A DNA stretch of 64,000 bases. Origin: Lactarius indigo. Taxonomy: Eukaryota; Basidiomycota; Agaricomycetes; Russulales; Russulaceae. Both the position numbers and the translations under genes were made by a program. The stretch is from assembly GCA_025766275.1 (NCBI GenBank), contig JAFKAC010000155.1, positions 42,917-106,916 on the forward strand. Reading direction: 5' to 3'. The notes below the pieces were generated by a model, which worked only from the letters and a program-made list of their open reading frames with translations, was not told the origin of the DNA and did no database searches. Below are positions 1 to 9,555 of this stretch, piece by piece; the first letter of the stretch is position 1, and every line of letters starts with the position of its first letter.

Positions 1-2015
1 CAATGTTTAAAGACTCTAGGTGTGGATATGACATCGCTCTTATGCTAGGCAAATAAATATGGACTATAGCCTTTGCAAGGCCCTCTCCTACAACATGGAG
101 GACATCCCTGTGGCCCTGGTTATGTATGACATCATGTGCCAATATGGTGTCCACTTCAGGGAAAGGGTGGAAAAGAGCCCAGAGTTATCTCTGTCTAGCT
201 CTTTACAACTTCGGACTGGGATTGGCCTCTTTCATATTCATGGCCATCAAGATTCATGCTTACCCCGCTTTTCACCAAGCTATATTCCTGGAGCGAAGCA
301 GGTGGATGGGGAGATCATTGAGACATTGTGGGCACCACTCAATAATATCTCACGGAGTATCCGTGGGATGTCCCTGGCCCATCGCCAGGAGGTCTTGGAT
401 GCACACATGAACCATTCCAATTGGAAGAAGATGGTCCGCATTGGTCTGTCACATCCATATCCATGCTACATTCTAATATAATAATCCATGTTCCAGTTCC
501 ATCACTTCTGAAGCGGTGGAAGCGCATGGAAACTGGAATAGATCTCAGTGCTGAGACATTCAATACACTCAATGCACGCTTCAGGAAGAAGACCAAGCGA
601 TGGCTTGAGGCAGAGAACCATGCTCAATCTAACAGGTATGAAGACCCTACTTTAATGGACATATATGATACAGCATCATCCAAAGGTATTGTTACCCAAT
701 AAACCAATCTATTCTACACTGATGAATATCATTAGCTCCCTCTCGTGCAGAAATCCAGCAACAACTGATTTCAGAGGAAAGTAGAGATATTACTACTCAT
801 GGGCAAACATCTTGGATTTCTTGTGGGATAAAGATTCAGGAGCTACAGTTGGTCCCTTCAATGGTATATGTGACTGTTGGCTGACGTCCTGTGAAGACTG
901 GCCATCAGATATCAACTACGGGCATATGGTCCAAAGATCAACACAGAGGAGGTCCAAGTCATTGAAAATAAGCGGAGTCGCCTCCAGAAGCTCATTGACA
1001 TATTTGAGCATCAGGGAGATTCTTTCCTCCTCCAACAGAAACTCACAGATGATTCCCCAATATCACCATTGGGTAATTATGAAGAGTACGACCATGTGGA
1101 TGATCTCGGACCTCCCGATAATACAGATGACAATCATTCAGGTCATGATTTCCATCATCACACTCATCAGGCATTGGATGGATCTGGGATGGATGGCATC
1201 AATCCAGAAGATCTTCCCATTCTTCTTCCCTCATCCCTTGGATGGGAATGGTGTGTCAAGCATGGAGCCCAATCTCTTGCCAGGAAGGAGGTACAGCTAC
1301 GCCATGCACAAGCCAGTGATTCCATTCACAGGATCCGCCTTGCCCTTGGATTCAAGTCAGCTCTGTTCCACACTCAGGTTAGACCTGCTAACACACAGCA
1401 GACAAAGACCCGTGCTTGGAATGCCATACACAGTGTTGATACTACTGTCCATGAGCATGCACGCATATACAGCATGGCACGTGATGCATACCGGAGTCTC
1501 CGACAGGCATCAATGAATCTACAGGACCTTCCAAGATTACGTGCAGAGGACTTCCATGTAGCAACCTTGGTTCTTGGATCAGAGCCAATAGGACAGCATA
1601 ACAAGCAAACATCCTGGATCTGGGGGTTTGGCCACACTGTTGAAGATGATGGAACATGGATGGATGATTGTAGGTTCTCATATTCATCAGTGCTTATATT
1701 GATGGACTCAATTATTTAACAGTTGAAAGGGTTCATTGGCTCCGTGCAAGGGCACAGTTTGAACGATGGTTGGAGGAGCAGCACAGCATCCATAATGAAG
1801 CTGAATGGGTCCCTGCATACTTCCATGCCAAGGCAAAGATGTGGAAGAAGCTCATGACCATTGCTGCACAGGATTCGCTTAAGGGGCACCAAGCATATGC
1901 ATCATATCAGATGCATGCATGGGAAGAACTCTCCAGAAGCTCAGTTAAGGCCCTCACCCCAATCACAGATGCTCCATTAAAGCATTGTAAAGTTAAATCA
2001 ATCCACTTGTTCTAA
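1..2015 (+). pseudogene. KDZ (Kyakuja-Dileera-Zisupton) transposase, C-terminal part, decayed
   Basis: KDZ transposases are RNase H-fold DDE enzymes of large fungal DNA transposons. The piece here begins before the window. Exons are about 59-443, 497-685 and 736 onward, with introns 444-496 and 686-735. Motifs seen are YDIMCQY (a likely catalytic Asp), FHIHGHQDSC and then DGEIIETLWAPLNN (a likely catalytic Glu), followed by the family's C-terminal region (RWLEAENHAQSNRYED, VHWLRARAQFERWLEEQHSIHNEAEW). The frame is broken: an in-frame TGA near 881 is followed by a frame change near 900-930, after which homologous sequence resumes at about 950-1690 and 1730-1990. It is therefore a dead copy. 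The family assignment rests on recognised motifs; the exact catalytic residues are inference. Confidence 0.85.
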
Positions 2016-2587
2016 CACATGCATTCCCATTATTTTACATATGGATAGATGTCAGTTCTTTGCAGGATATCCATACTCTTATGTTAATATATTCAGATGG
2101 ATAGAAGTATGTATATGGTGACATTGACGGAGTGTCCGACTCTGCTACAATCATAGATCCACTGGACACATATGGATACCAGCCAATGCAAGGTGTATTC
2201 TTGGGTATATTAGCTGGTTAGGCACCGAGTCATGTCCATTCATGAGGGATGGTATCTTCCAACCCCTTCACATTTGTATAGCCTTTCTATATCTATTCAT
2301 TCTATGTGAATATTACCCTCAATCAAATAATGATCACGACCACTGATTCCAACTCCTGGAGTAGTAAGGACTTATTACAATTTCATCCAAACTCTCTAAA
2401 CATCTTATTGACTTGTTTCACAATCAACAGACCATAAAAGCATACCCCCACATCCATTCACTGAGTTCCTTTTGTCATCCCTTGTATATCCATATTCCCT
2501 GTACTTCCTGTCACTAATATGTGTTACTATGAGGCATGTTTCGACTTGTGTGTGCTAATAATCGAAAAGCGGACACCCCGCTTCCAG
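2016..2587. other. AT-rich tail of the KDZ element, no gene seen
   Basis: No coding frame with recognisable similarity. This is probably the non-coding 3' part of the KDZ transposon, but no terminal inverted repeat can be paired because the other end lies outside the window. Confidence 0.4.
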
Positions 2588-2700
2588 CCGGCGCCGGTTG
2601 GACTATCAATTACGTCGGATTCTCTGACGTTGGCCGGCGCCGGCTGAGTATGAATTACAGAAGATTCTCACCGTCGGCTGGGGGTATCAATTACATAAGC
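2588..2700. repeat. 45-bp tandem repeat, about 2.5 copies
   Basis: Units begin at 2588 (GCCGGCGCCGG), 2633 (same 11 bases) and about 2677 (truncated). Each contains TATSAATTAC about 17 bases into the unit. The array sits at the point where the Gypsy-1 integrase coding sequence stops, so it marks a rearrangement breakpoint. Confidence 0.7.
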
Positions 2701-5187
2701 CACCGCTGATCATTATGTGGTGAAACAGCATGGCTTCTAGTATTGGCGTTATGGGATGCAGCGTGGCGCGGATGGGTCTGGTGTTGACTTTGTTTCGCTG
2801 GCACTCCGCGCAGCCTTGCACGTATTCGTATACGTCCTTTCGTAGTCACGGCCACCAGTAGTGTCTTTCTAAGATTCGCTGTGTCCTCGCGATCCCAGGA
2901 TGGCCGTGTATTGGCAGGTCGTGGTGATCGTGTATCAGCACTCAGTAAGTTGATGCGGGTCCCGTTATTACGAACTTGCCATCCTTGTACCACTCTCCTT
3001 CTATCTTCTTGAGGTTGTGGGGGTCCGCCCATATCTTGACCACTTTTTCGTCCTGTTGGTGGCGTGGTTGTAGCAAGTTCGGGTTTGCGATGAAGGTGCG
3101 GGCTGTGTTCAAGGTTCGTACAAAGACTTCGGGGGGTAGAACCACTACTTCGCTGTTGTCCTCAACCCCTTGGTTGTAATCTGGCCTGCGCGACAGGGCG
3201 TCGGCCCTTCCGTTATTCTTCCCCTTGATGTGATGAATTTCGAAATCGTATTCAGAGAGTTCGAGCACTTCCCTAGCAACACGCCTGCTGATCTTTTGCG
3301 GTGACTTCCAATATTGCAGGTTTAGGTGATCCGAATAGATTTTGATTTTGTGAGGAGCTCCAGCAAGTAGCGGTCTCCAATTCCGCAAAGCTTTGACTAT
3401 TGCGAGTAGTTCCAAGTCGTAGATGTCATAATTTCTCTCGGCTTCGGAGAGCGTGGCAGAGTAATAGCCTATGGGATGTCGCTTGCCGTCAGATTTTCTT
3501 TGTAGTAAAACTGCTCCCACCGCGTAGCCTGAGGCATCTACTTCCAGTTCAAACGGGTCCTGAAGGACAGGGTGCGCTAATACTGGTTCCTCCGTGACGA
3601 GGTTCTTCAGCGTGTTAAATGCCTTATCCTCTTCCGCCGTCCATCGCCACTCCTCGTCTTTTCGTGTCAGCTTAGTCAGTGGCTTGGCGTGATTAGCGAA
3701 ACCGCGAATGAAAAGTCTGTAAAAGTTGCAAAAGCCTAGGAAGGATCGCACATCCTTGACCTTTGTTGGCGTTGGCCAGTCTTTGATGCCTTGAACTTTT
3801 ACGGGGTCCATACAAGTTACCCCCCTTTCAAGGATTACCCCCAGGTAATCCATTCGCGGTTGGTGGAATAGACACTTTTCGAGCTTGAAGTAGAGATCGT
3901 GCTCCTCCGCGACATGCAGGACGTCGCACACAGCGGCGATATGAGCTGGGAGGTTGAAATCGAAATGAGTAGCGATGCCGATGTCATCCATGTAAACACG
4001 TATCGTGGTGCCCAGACATTCGTGCTTTGCTATCGTGTCGCGATAGATGTGATTCATCATCGCTTGAAAGGTGGCAGGGGAGTTGGTGAGGCCAAAGAAC
4101 ATAACCATCGGCTCGAAGAGACCGAATTTGGTCTTGAACGCCGCTTTCTCCTGGTCTCCGTCGCGTATGCGTATGTTGTTGTACCCCCAGCGGATGTCGA
4201 GTTTGGTATAAATATGTGCGTTGCTGAGGTCGAGAATAAGGTCCTGAATCAGGGGTAGCGGGTATTGATTGCGTATAGTGTGCGAGTTAATGACCCGGTA
4301 GTCCTGTACCGGGCGTAGTTTTCCGTCCTTCTTTTTGATAAAGAAAAAGGAGGAAGCGTACGGTGAGATAGAGGGACGCAGATACCCCTGTTTTAGTTTC
4401 TCCTCCAGAAATTCCTTGAGCTCGCCTTCTTCTTTCTGTGTCATTGGGTATACTTTGCAGTCGATGGCAGCCGGCGCGGATGGTTTGAAGTCAATCGCAT
4501 GATCCCAGGGCCTAGCCAGGGGAAAGCGGTGTGATGCCTGTTCACTGAAGAGTTTGCTGAACGTTTCATACTCTGGGGGAAGCGCGGCTGCCGTTTGTTG
4601 TTGTTTTGCTGATATAGCCAGCTCCGTCGAGGTAGTGGCGCGTGCGAAGGTTTCTTCGGTTAATTCTTGTATAATGGCTTCCTTCTCCGCCGTAATCAGA
4701 GCTCGAATGGCGGTTGTGAAGAGTAACTGTTCGGTCGTAGCCAGTACGACAGGCTGCATGTCGGGGTGCATTGTCGCAGCTGCCCAACAGATGGTGGGTT
4801 CGAAGGCGCTCAACCATGGGTAGCCCAGCACCATGTCTTCGCTTCCTAAGTCGGTGACCAGAAAGGTCATCCGCTTTATCTGTCCACGTGTTTTTACTTC
4901 CAGGTTGACATAATGAGTGATCAACCCAGCTTTGTTTTCCGTGTTGTCTATATTCCATATTTTACAGGGTGTTTCTAGTTGTTGCACCAGGATGCCGGCC
5001 CATGCTGCCATGCTTGGTCGAATAAAGTTATCGGTCGCGCCAGAGTCGACTAATGTGTTGGTTTCAGTCATTTTGTAATTTGTTCGGACAGTCACTGGAA
5101 TTCGTAGAGATCGATAGCGTGTTGTCACAATTACAGAATTACATTGTAAGGCCCTCACCCAGACTGACGGGTTTAGGCGTCCCGAAA
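2700..5187 (-). pseudogene. pol: Gypsy-1 pol (protease-RT-RNase H-partial integrase)
   Basis: Polyprotein for proteolysis, reverse transcription and integration. Seen in order, in residues counted from 5203: retropepsin-like DSGATDNFI near 50; reverse transcriptase with LDIRWGYNN and the catalytic YMDD near 403; RNase H with EVDASGYAVGA near 555; then the tether region. A TGA at 2942-2944 stops the frame. The same frame continues into the HHCC zinc finger of integrase (HGHPGIA, GCAECQRNK) with a second TGA at 2846-2848, and is cut off near 2700, so the DDE core is missing. The upstream GTG at 5203 is not a credible start; entry is by frameshifting from gag. It cannot integrate autonomously. 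Confidence 0.9.
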
Positions 5188-6714
5188 ACCCTCCTTGCCC
5201 CACAAGTCTTGAAGTATGAGGTCCTTCACCTCATCCGTACTGTTGGCTACTTGCGAGAGCCATTCCTTCGCTTGTTCGTCTGCCGTTTTCATGGTGGTCG
5301 CGTTTATTTGTGGTGCGGGTGTCACGCTTGGTGCCGGCAACATGTAGCCCGGCAGCGATGGCACGTATTGCGACGGTGCATATTGTGACGTGGGCCATTG
5401 GGGGTATCCCGTAGTTTCGGTCATACGACTGCTGCTGGAGGGGACGGCCGTCCACTGCTGCTGGTTGCGCGGATGCGGACAGTTTCGTGAGAGGTGACCT
5501 GGGGCGTGACAGTTATAACAGAGGACGTTCCTTAAGTCCCTTCGAGATCCTCCTCTCCCTCGTCCTCGCGATCCTGGCCCTCCTCGTGGTGGAAACGGCA
5601 GCGTCGGCCAGTTGTGATGGGGCAGCTTGTTGAAGTCGATTTCTTCGGACCCTGCGAGTCTCACCCTGGCGCGATCTGCCGAGGTGTCCATTGCCCAGGG
5701 GTTGGTCTGTGGTAGATTTTGCGGGAGTGCCCACCCAGCGTTACCGCTTTGTTTCTTCAGCTGCGTCGTCGTATTTTTGTACTCGTTAAGCCTTGCCTTG
5801 AGGTGTATGTAATTCTTCTGCCGCTTGAGAACGGCCCTTTTCCAGTCGTCAAAGGTAACTGGGTCGTCGAATTGGAATGCGTTTTTGAACAGCTCCTTCG
5901 GCAAACCCGACGTGAACAGGTCGATGGTTTGCGGTTCGTTAAGGCAGTAGTGAGCTTTCCGTGCTAGCTGTTCAAAGTCATTGACGTACTTGTCAATGTC
6001 CTCTCCTGCCATCTTGAAGCCTTTTCGTAGTATGGCCTGTGCTTGTTCTCGTTCAAGTGTGTTTTCAAACCGTTGGCTGAATCCGTCAGCTACGGCATCC
6101 CATAAGTCTCGCGTGTAGGGGCTGATCCCTCGTTGTATTTGTCTGTTGAGCCAGTTCAGGAAGGACAGGACCCATTCGCTGACCGCTCCGCCTTTGATAT
6201 ATGATAGGAACAGGAGGCATCGCCTGTAGTCGTTTCGCATGATGGGGGCGTCTAGGTTCATCCCCCAATATACATGCCACTGCGTTAGAAATTGATCAAC
6301 TTTGAGTCTGTCGCCATCGAAGATAGAAGGGGGCTCGCCAGTAAGTTTCTCGTTATGATGCCCTCTGCCTCCAGCACCTCTGCCACCTTCGCCTCCTCCT
6401 CCGTCTGGTGGTCCAGCGGGCGGTCTTCTTGGTGGTTCAGTCCTTCGTAAGTCGAATGGAACACCTCCATTTGGTGGTGGTGGTGGGTCTCCGCTTGGCC
6501 CTCCAATACCCGGAGGGAGTTCCATCGCGGGTCGTCGTCCTGTCAGAGGGTCCCCTCTGTCAGACCCTATGGCTCGAAATATGGCGGCATCGTCTGCGGT
6601 CATCCGTATTCCTGTTTCTGGGTTGATGGGCATGAGGATTTCCTCTGCCCCAGCCCGTATTGCGCGTGCTTCTTCGATCGCGACTTCTTCCATGGCTTGC
6701 GTTAGTGTTGCCAT
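5173..6714 (-). CDS. gag: Gypsy-1 gag
   Basis: Structural capsid/nucleocapsid protein of 513 aa; the ATG at 6714 is the first in frame. An acidic N-terminus and Pro/Gly-rich stretch (about residues 65-115) are followed by the retrotransposon gag domain (FLTQWHVYWG through YVNDFEQLARKAHYCL), a basic RG-rich stretch and a CCHC zinc knuckle C-YN-C-HAPG-H-LSRN-C near residue 405. It overlaps pol by 31 nt. The frame is intact, unlike pol. Confidence 0.9.
   Translation of the reverse strand: MATLTQAMEEVAIEEARAIRAGAEEILMPINPETGIRMTADDAAIFRAIGSDRGDPLTGRRPAMELPPGIGGPSGDPPPPPNGGVPFDLRRTEPPRRPPAGPPDGGGGEGGRGAGGRGHHNEKLTGEPPSIFDGDRLKVDQFLTQWHVYWGMNLDAPIMRNDYRRCLLFLSYIKGGAVSEWVLSFLNWLNRQIQRGISPYTRDLWDAVADGFSQRFENTLEREQAQAILRKGFKMAGEDIDKYVNDFEQLARKAHYCLNEPQTIDLFTSGLPKELFKNAFQFDDPVTFDDWKRAVLKRQKNYIHLKARLNEYKNTTTQLKKQSGNAGWALPQNLPQTNPWAMDTSADRARVRLAGSEEIDFNKLPHHNWPTLPFPPRGGPGSRGRGRGGSRRDLRNVLCYNCHAPGHLSRNCPHPRNQQQWTAVPSSSSRMTETTGYPQWPTSQYAPSQYVPSLPGYMLPAPSVTPAPQINATTMKTADEQAKEWLSQVANSTDEVKDLILQDLWGKEGFRDA
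5185..5191 (-). promoter_or_regulatory. Programmed -1 ribosomal frameshift heptamer GGGTTTT at gag-pol overlap
   Basis: On the minus strand the gag frame reads GAG GGT TTT CGG, so the heptamer G GGT TTT is positioned exactly as X XXY YYZ. Slipping back one base gives GGG TTT TCG, which is the open pol frame. Gag ends 12 nt after the site at 5173. GGGUUUU is a known -1 site (barley yellow dwarf virus). Use in this fungus is inferred. Confidence 0.7.
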
Positions 6715-6726
6715 AATGGCTGGTGA

Positions 6727-7245
6727 TCAGATGTGAATTGGTTCAGGTTCTGTGATATGTGCAGACTCAGCTCGTTCGATGAGGAGATCTTGTATTGCTC
6801 CTCCACTAGTCTCGGTCTGGTTCGGCTCTCGTCCTTCGCTTTGGCTTTGGCTTTGTCCGTCCTCTTCAGTGTCCCCTGATCCTTCCGATACTACTTCTCC
6901 TGTAGAGTGTTCTCGTATTTGTCCGTCGATGGGACCCCAGTCTGTCCTACTATTGAGTTCTCGTGCGTCAATGTCGCACCTATATCTGGGCCCTGCTGGT
7001 CGTACTGCGTCCCACTGGGAGTCTATGGGGTTCCACGTAACCTCCACCCAGCACAAATGGCCGAAGTTGAACTCAACTGGTCGGAACCTGCTCGGTCCGT
7101 TGAACTCCACAAAATATCCAGTTTCTTCTTGTCTTTCCCTCCAAGATGTGGCGCCTAGAAAGCGCGTGGGGACGTTGCGTTCTCCTCTTCCTGGGAGCGA
7201 ATAAGGACGAAAGCTCGTCCACTGGTCTCTGGTTGTTACGGCCAC
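6727..7245 (-). CDS. ATG-less ORF between Gypsy-1 5' LTR and gag
   Basis: An open frame of about 172 codons fills the space between the LTR and gag and ends 12 nt before the gag ATG. It has no ATG; the first possible start is a GTG. It carries a stretch (TSWRERQEETGYFVEF through WNPIDSQW) that aligns with the N-terminal extension of Gypsy-2 gag (TALWRNTPHDEGYYVYD through SDSKHSW): WR, then GY-[FY]-V, then a spaced W. The second half is acidic and Ser/Gln-rich. Conservation between two distinct elements suggests a real pre-gag module of unknown function; its translation start is unresolved. Confidence 0.5.
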   Translation of the reverse strand: MAVTTRDQWTSFRPYSLPGRGERNVPTRFLGATSWRERQEETGYFVEFNGPSRFRPVEFNFGHLCWVEVTWNPIDSQWDAVRPAGPRYRCDIDARELNSRTDWGPIDGQIREHSTGEVVSEGSGDTEEDGQSQSQSEGREPNQTETSGGAIQDLLIERAESAHITEPEPIHI

Positions 7246-7264
7246 GGTGGGATCTTGGTCTTAA

Positions 7265-7865
7265 TGTAACGCCGTCACGATGTCAGCTCGACTTGAGCTT
7301 GGTAGAGGCGGTAACAACTTAGCGATAGTCTCAGTTATGGCTTGAAGACACGGAGGTCCAAGGTATGCACTTTGGTGAATACGCGGAGGTACACCTGAAT
7401 CGCTGTCACTAGCGGACTTGCGACGATTGTTGAGAGATAGAGCGAAGAGAATAGAAAGAGAAAGGAAAACAAGTGACGATTCAAGAAGACCAAGATGGCG
7501 TATCTTGGTCTTCGCAAGCAGTCTTAAATACATTTCGAGCAGGCTTTCAAGCGCTGCTATGAGTCACAGTAAGTAGCGTCCAACATATCGCGTAAGTATC
7601 TCAAACACCACAACTACTAGTACCTGTACTAGTATCGAGTCATTCAGGGACCGCTCAGTCAGCTATCGTACCCGTATCGCCTATCGCGCTACCGTATCAC
7701 CGTAAGTAAGTCCGCAACTAATCTACCTTACCGCCGTAGTTGCAACCGGTACAGTAAGGGTTTACTACTCGAGTCGAAACGTAACATGCCTAATATGGTA
7801 AACATAGTACCATAATGTCGTAACTGCTATAGATAAGGTCCTTATGTACTTATCACGTTCCAACA
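7265..7865 (-). repeat. Gypsy-1 5' LTR (601 bp)
   Basis: On the minus strand it starts TGTTGGAACG at 7865 and ends GGCGTTACA at 7265, with TG...CA ends. The internal region begins TTAAGACCAAGATCCC, the place of the primer binding site. The right border is fixed because 7866-7960 matches another LTR family. Confidence 0.8.
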
Positions 7866-7960
7866 CATACAGGGCTCGTAATGTGAAGGTGAGGGTCGAA
7901 TAAAGAAAAGAAAGATCGAGTCCAAAAGAAAGAACATGGCGAAAACAGAAAATCGTAACA
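7866..7960 (-). repeat. Remnant of Gypsy-2 3' LTR, split by Gypsy-1
   Basis: Read on the minus strand from 7960 (TGTTACGATTTTCTG...), these 95 bp match the first 95 bp of the 5' LTR (from 16452) almost base for base up to GAGCCCTGTATG. There the match ends abruptly at the Gypsy-1 LTR. The rest of this LTR should lie beyond the lost left end of Gypsy-1. Confidence 0.85.
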
Positions 7961-7973
7961 TTACCCCCCTGTC
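7961..7973 (-). other. Polypurine tract of Gypsy-2
   Basis: The minus strand reads GACAGGGGGGTAA directly before the 3' LTR start TGTTACG. This is the expected position and composition of the plus-strand primer for reverse transcription. Confidence 0.7.
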
Positions 7974-7995
7974 TAGGTTTGAAGACGCCCTGTCT

Positions 7996-9555
7996 TCAAC
8001 ACTCCAGGTCAACGAGGTCGTAGATGTCGGCGTCCAGGTCGTTCTCCGGCCAGGGAGAAACATCGAGCCGGCAGTAGTGCATTTTGAGAAAGAGGAAAGG
8101 CCCGCGCTTGCCACACTTGCGACACATTTCATACTGTGGGCATCTAATCTCGTCATGGTTGGCATCAGTGTGGAAACACCGTCCACACCACCTCCCTTGG
8201 GTTTGGGTCGCGATTGTTGGTGGTTCAGGGACCGTAAAGGAGGTGGTGGCCTCTGTAGCCACCGCTTGTCGTATGTGTTCATCGGCCTGATGAGTCGTGA
8301 TCACCTCTTTGACCATACCTGCTCGTCAAAAGATGCACCGATAGGACTGATGCTCTTGACTTTGACAATGGCGACAGGCAGGTCATGGTCTAGTGGGACA
8401 ATCGCGTATGAGGTGGTGAGAACTGTTGCAGTGATAACATCATCGGCGATGGGGCTTGTCGGCGAGGCAGGGGAACTCTAATGGTCCCCCACGTCGTGGA
8501 GAGAATGGGATGGCGTAGCGAGAGTGACGAAGTGGGGCCGGCAAGGCCGTCATACGCGCATATTCATTACCGATGGTAGCCAGCGCTCCTGCGTACTGAA
8601 GTCGTCTTTTAGTGCTGGCTAGCATTAGGTCCACTGTGAGTCGTTCTGACCGCAGTTTTCGCACGTCCTCTTCCAACTTTTCGCACCTCTCATCGAGTTC
8701 CTTGAGTGCCAAGAGTCCCATCTGCAACCTAGTGATCTCGGCGGTGAGTTGCGGCGAGTTAAGTTCGATGAGAGTTTCATCGAGGGCGCAGGCGCGGATG
8801 TCGTGGGGGTCAAAGAACTGTAATTGCTCGGCCGTGAAGGGTGGTGCGGAGACGTTTGGCCTAAGTGACGAGAGGTAGACTTCCTCTCTGTAGTGGGGTT
8901 GCCCAGCGCCCATTGTTCCCACTACCTCGGTGAATCCCTTGCGATAGTAAATGTACTTCGCAGGGTTAGATCCACCGTCTGGTAGCGGGATCTGTAATGG
9001 GTAGTACTTGGGGGTTCCTGGGGTGTTTGGGAAGAACGGGGCGCCGGGGTCATCTGTGTCGTTAGGAGGAGAGTCGGGTTGGTCATAGTCAATGGGGGTG
9101 TGGACGCGGATCGGGGTAAACGGTTCTAGTGGTGGGGGTGGTGTGGATGATGGGGAGGATGGTGGTGACTGAGGTCGTGGTTCAGGCGGTGGCGTCGACT
9201 GCTGCTGAGGAGGGGGTGTTGGGGAGTATTGTCCTTCTTCAGGTGTTGACGGAGTGAGTTCGCCAGGTTCTCGTTCAATGGGGATGGGGATGGTGATGTC
9301 GACATGTTGGGGGGACGGCGGAGGTGATAGACGGGGGATGTTGGAGAGGTTGATGGTGACGATTCCTCGTTCGAGGGCGGCTTCGAGCTGGGGGTTGTTG
9401 AGGACGTGGACGAGGGTGGTGTCGGATACTGGGGTGTCGGTCATTGTTGGACTGGGGGGTGTGGGGATACGATTGAGGGTGTCTTTATATCGTTCGTCCA
9501 GCCCCTTTGGCGGTTGGATATCGTCGGTAAAAGTCTTTGATGACGTCTGTGGCAT
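7996..9555 (-). pseudogene. Gypsy-2 ORF3: Pro-rich, coiled-coil, multi-zinc-knuckle protein
   Basis: A third ORF after pol, starting at ATG 9555 and overlapping pol by 71 nt in another frame. In order: Pro/Ser/Thr-rich low-complexity half; conserved stretch FDPHDIRACALDETLIELN; a heptad-rich coiled coil (ALKELDERCEKLEEDVRKL); then Cys/His motifs C-YH-C-NSSH-H-LIRD-C and C-RH-C-QSQE-H-QSYR-C, and a further Cys-rich segment (CGRCFHTDANHDEIRC, CRKCGKRG). Three in-frame TGA codons (8440-8442, 8383-8385, 8326-8328) interrupt it. Knuckles imply nucleic-acid binding; function is unknown. Extra ORFs downstream of pol occur in some Gypsy lineages, but this architecture is not one with an assigned role. 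Confidence 0.75.

Larger units (their letters stand above)
2700..7865 (-). mobile_element. Gypsy-1: Ty3/Gypsy retrotransposon, 3'-truncated, inserted in the 3' LTR of Gypsy-2
   Basis: Order on the minus strand is 5' LTR (7865-7265), an ORF without ATG (7245-6727), gag (6714-5173) and pol by -1 frameshift (protease, reverse transcriptase, RNase H, start of integrase). The integrase breaks off near 2700 and no 3' LTR is present. The 5' LTR abuts, at 7866, 95 bp that match the start of the Gypsy-2 LTR, so this element landed in an older LTR. The 5-bp target duplication would be CATAC (7866-7870), but its partner has been lost with the left end. Confidence 0.88.

Noticed and set aside
2942..5203. 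Taking GTG at 5203 as the start of Gypsy-1 pol
   Set aside because: GTG is not a normal fungal start, and a register-perfect slippery heptamer explains entry from gag.
7265..7960. Reading 7265-7960 as a single 696-bp LTR shared by Gypsy-1 and Gypsy-2
   Set aside because: Only its last 95 bp match the Gypsy-2 LTR; the match stops at a TG...CA boundary at 7865/7866, so it is two LTRs joined by nested insertion.
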